Positions 6,628 to 7,622 of a stretch of DNA of 7,622 nucleotides are shown here, one piece after another. The notes under the pieces are model-generated. The model worked only from the letters and a program-made list of their open reading frames with translations, ran no database searches and was not told the origin of the DNA. Origin of the DNA: Clostridiaceae bacterium (GTDB lineage Bacteria; Bacillota; Clostridia; UMGS1883; JAAYMJ01); the NCBI GenBank assembly GCA_012521455.1, contig JAAYMJ010000356.1:1-7622 (forward strand). The letters are read 5' to 3'. Position 1 is the stretch's first letter; each line of letters starts with the position of its first letter. A program made the position numbers and the translations under genes.

Positions 6628-7194
6628 TTAAAGCCCCGTATCGCTGGTTGGGATATCGGGATTGGGCGTTGGTTTTGGCGTGGATGTTGGTGCAGGGGTT
6701 GGTGTAGGAGTTGGTGTAGGAGTTGGTGTAGGCGTAGGTGTAGGTGTTGGGGTTTGGGTATGTGTTGGGGTTTGGGTTGGTTTTGGTGTTTCCGTTACCT
6801 TTGGTGTCTGTGTTGCCTTTGGTGTTTCCGTTGTCTTTGGGGTTTCCGTTGGAGCCGGGGTCGGTGTTGGTTTTGGGGTAGGGGTGGATTTGCTGTTTTC
6901 TAAATCCGCCTTTAATTTATCAATCTGAGCCTGCAACAATTCAATCTGCTCTTCTTTTTCCTCAAGTTTTTCCTCAAGTTCCGCGATTATTTCGTCCTTT
7001 GATTTTTTTTCGTTTCCCTTATCGAAAATTACTACCCCGCTTTCTTCTGAGGGGGTGGGCTCAATGTTGGCGCCTTTGGTTTCCTGCTTGGAAAAATAGT
7101 TGGTAAAAAACACGGTGGTGCCGATAAATATTAAAAGATACAGCCCTATATACATTAAAACTTTCAAAAACCTGCTTTTCCTAGTTCTTTTCAA
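6628..7194 (-). CDS. Membrane-anchored coiled-coil protein with Thr-Pro repeat tail, function unknown
   Basis: This 188-residue protein has no family I recognise. It begins with a basic stretch (MKRTRKSRF) and one hydrophobic helix (about 11-31) without a clear signal-peptidase site. That predicts a single-pass protein with its C-terminus outside. After a short linker comes a Glu/Lys-rich heptad region (about 64-102, with [20 protein letters not shown]), probably a coiled coil that dimerises the protein. Residues 104-180 are almost only Thr and Pro. A hexapeptide series ([30 protein letters not shown]; 116-145) is followed by a run of TP dipeptides. The tail DIPTSDTGL carries no LPXTG motif. 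Such extended Pro-rich segments commonly span peptidoglycan in Gram-positives. The start is TTG with AAAGGGG 9 bases upstream. It lies 28 bases after addA on the same strand and may be co-transcribed. The real gene is on the minus strand: the plus-strand reading is only a Val-Gly shadow. Confidence 0.8.
   Translation of the reverse strand: MKRTRKSRFLKVLMYIGLYLLIFIGTTVFFTNYFSKQETKGANIEPTPSEESGVVIFDKGNEKKSKDEIIAELEEKLEEKEEQIELLQAQIDKLKADLENSKSTPTPKPTPTPAPTETPKTTETPKATQTPKVTETPKPTQTPTHTQTPTPTPTPTPTPTPTPTPTPAPTSTPKPTPNPDIPTSDTGL
6655..6885 (-). repeat. Low-complexity Thr-Pro coding repeat with 12-bp and 18-bp periods
   Basis: On the plus strand the sequence is a run of degenerate GGNGTN hexamers. 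The 12-base unit GGTGTAGGAGTT occurs exactly at 6701-6712 and 6713-6724, followed by variants at 6725-6736 and 6737-6748. At 6748-6849 the period is 18 bases, encoding the hexapeptide T-E/Q-T-P-K-x. All units are multiples of three, so copy-number change by strand slippage would keep the frame. Confidence 0.85.
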
Positions 7195-7203
7195 ACTCTT
7201 TTT

Positions 7204-7210
7204 CCCCTTT
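7204..7210 (-). promoter_or_regulatory. Ribosome binding site AAAGGGG deciding a TTG start
   Basis: Read on the minus strand, AAAGGGG ends 9 bases before the TTG at 7194-7192. It lies in the 28-base gap after the addA stop. It supports the TTG start, which places the Lys/Arg-rich segment directly before the membrane helix. Confidence 0.55.
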
Positions 7211-7222
7211 CAAAATATGTAC

Positions 7223-7558
7223 TTAAACTTCTATCATAGTATTATTATAAAATAAATATATGACTTTTTTATTAACTTTATAAATATTTTTTGCCTCAAT
7301 TGCCATTTTGTAAAACTCAAGCTGGCGGGCGTATTTTTTAACTATTTCGCTAACATGGCTAAAATAATCGGTTTTATAGTCCACAAGGGTGATTTGCCCG
7401 TCTTTTATGAAAAAGCAGTCGATTATACCCTGTAAAAGTATTTTTGAGCCTTTTGCTTTTTCGTCTAAAATACTTGCGTCAATTTCAATGTTAAAGGGGA
7501 CTTCCCTAAATACGCTTTCCGCTTCCCGCATGTCCCGGGCAAGGCTTGAGTTTTGGAA
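7223..7558 (-). CDS. addA: AddA, ATP-dependent helicase/nuclease subunit A, C-terminal fragment
   Basis: AddA is the helicase-nuclease subunit of AddAB, which resects double-strand DNA breaks for RecA-dependent repair. Only about the last 112 residues of a protein of roughly 1200 are here. Recognisable parts are the entry to the RecB-family nuclease domain (FQNSSLARDMREAE, then FREVPF), the metal-site strands QGIIDCFFI and ITLVDYKTD (Asp, then Asp-x-Lys), and the QLEFYKMAIEA helix with the conserved Gln and Tyr. The C-terminal strand KVIYLFYNNTMIEV ends at TAA. The methionine at 7531 is internal; AddA-like sequence continues upstream in the same frame to about 7558. Beyond that the sequence becomes an inverted copy of this gene's own 3' end and runs into a TAA at 7585-7583. 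The true upstream part is therefore missing from the window. The Thr-Pro gene follows 28 bases downstream. Confidence 0.85.
   Translation of the reverse strand, partial: FQNSSLARDMREAESVFREVPFNIEIDASILDEKAKGSKILLQGIIDCFFIKDGQITLVDYKTDYFSHVSEIVKKYARQLEFYKMAIEAKNIYKVNKKVIYLFYNNTMIEV
7244..7322 (+). repeat. Left arm of a 79-bp inverted repeat, within addA 3' end
   Basis: This arm is the reverse complement of 7544-7622, with mismatches only at three positions: 7261/7605, 7310/7556 and 7311/7555. The 221 bases between the arms hold the rest of the visible addA segment. This arm encodes the genuine AddA C-terminal residues, so it is the original copy. Confidence 0.93.
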
Positions 7559-7622
7559 AATGGCAATTGAGGCAAAAAATATTTATAAAGTTAATAAAAA
7601 AGTCCTATATTTATTTTATAAT
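7544..7622 (-). repeat. Right arm of the inverted repeat at the window edge, probable fold-back junction
   Basis: Read on the plus strand, this arm encodes EFWKMAIEAKNIYKVNKK and onward, a duplicate of the AddA C-terminus. Its first 15 bases (7544-7558) also make sense as true minus-strand addA (FQNSS). The switch from genuine sequence to inverted copy therefore lies at the short shared stretch near 7544-7561. From 7557 to 7622 the match is 65 of 66. A template switch at a small inverted similarity, in vivo or during library making or assembly, explains this pattern. Confidence 0.85.

Noticed and set aside
6662..6928. Plus-strand reading frame of Val-Gly repeats opposite the Thr-Pro gene
   Set aside because: It is the complement of the Thr-Pro repeat, has no ribosome binding site and no non-repetitive domain. 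The minus-strand gene has a start, membrane helix, coiled coil and terminator.
7548..7622. Plus-strand fragment of a second addA-like gene
   Set aside because: It does encode AddA-like residues, but it is an inverted copy of 7244-7318 with nearly identical bases and begins inside true minus-strand addA. A fold-back junction explains it better than a second gene.

Overview
The window looks like chromosomal DNA of a low-to-mid GC Firmicute, probably an anaerobic member of the Clostridia. The signs are strong AGGAGG-type ribosome binding sites, several TTG starts, TAA at every natural stop seen, DnaA boxes of the TTATCCACA type, and the C-terminus of an AddA-type helicase-nuclease. The genus cannot be named from this sequence.

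Region 1 (1-2231): the end of a sugar ABC importer operon. Two permeases lie in tandem, an ortholog of YtfT (5' end cut by the window edge) and an ortholog of YjfF. Together they resemble the E. coli galactofuranose importer YtfQRT-YjfF and the Bifidobacterium fructose importer FruEKFG. The binding protein and ATPase would lie upstream, outside the window. The YtfT-like protein carries an extra membrane helix and an NTF2-like domain at its C-terminus, which E. coli YtfT lacks. A clear rho-independent terminator closes the operon.

Region 2 (2232-5230): a promoter candidate is followed by two genes 16 bases apart. The first is a CofE-like gamma-glutamyl ligase family protein with a TTG start. 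The second is a complete cytoplasmic GH36 alpha-galactosidase with its catalytic residues intact. A sugar importer beside an intracellular alpha-galactosidase suggests a galactoside or galactose-containing sugar use locus, but the imported substrate cannot be read from sequence.

Region 3 (5231-5356): a short intergenic region with an unusual density of DnaA-box-like 9-mers. Two are exact TTATCCACA on the minus strand, two are CTATCCACA on the plus strand, and two are looser matches. A perfect inverted repeat and a tandem 10-bp repeat sit at its left edge. It is not flanked by the usual oriC genes and may be a DnaA-titration or DnaA-regulated site.

Region 4 (5357-6616): a FucP-like MFS transporter interrupted at codon 114 by a single in-frame amber codon, with family-typical sequence on both sides. 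A long bidirectional terminator follows, between convergent genes.

Region 5 (6628-7622, minus strand): the C-terminal nuclease part of addA, followed 28 bases later by a small membrane-anchored protein with a coiled coil and a Thr-Pro repeat tail. The last 79 bases of the window are a near-perfect inverted copy of the addA 3' end. This breaks the addA frame and looks like a fold-back junction at a contig end, possibly an artefact.
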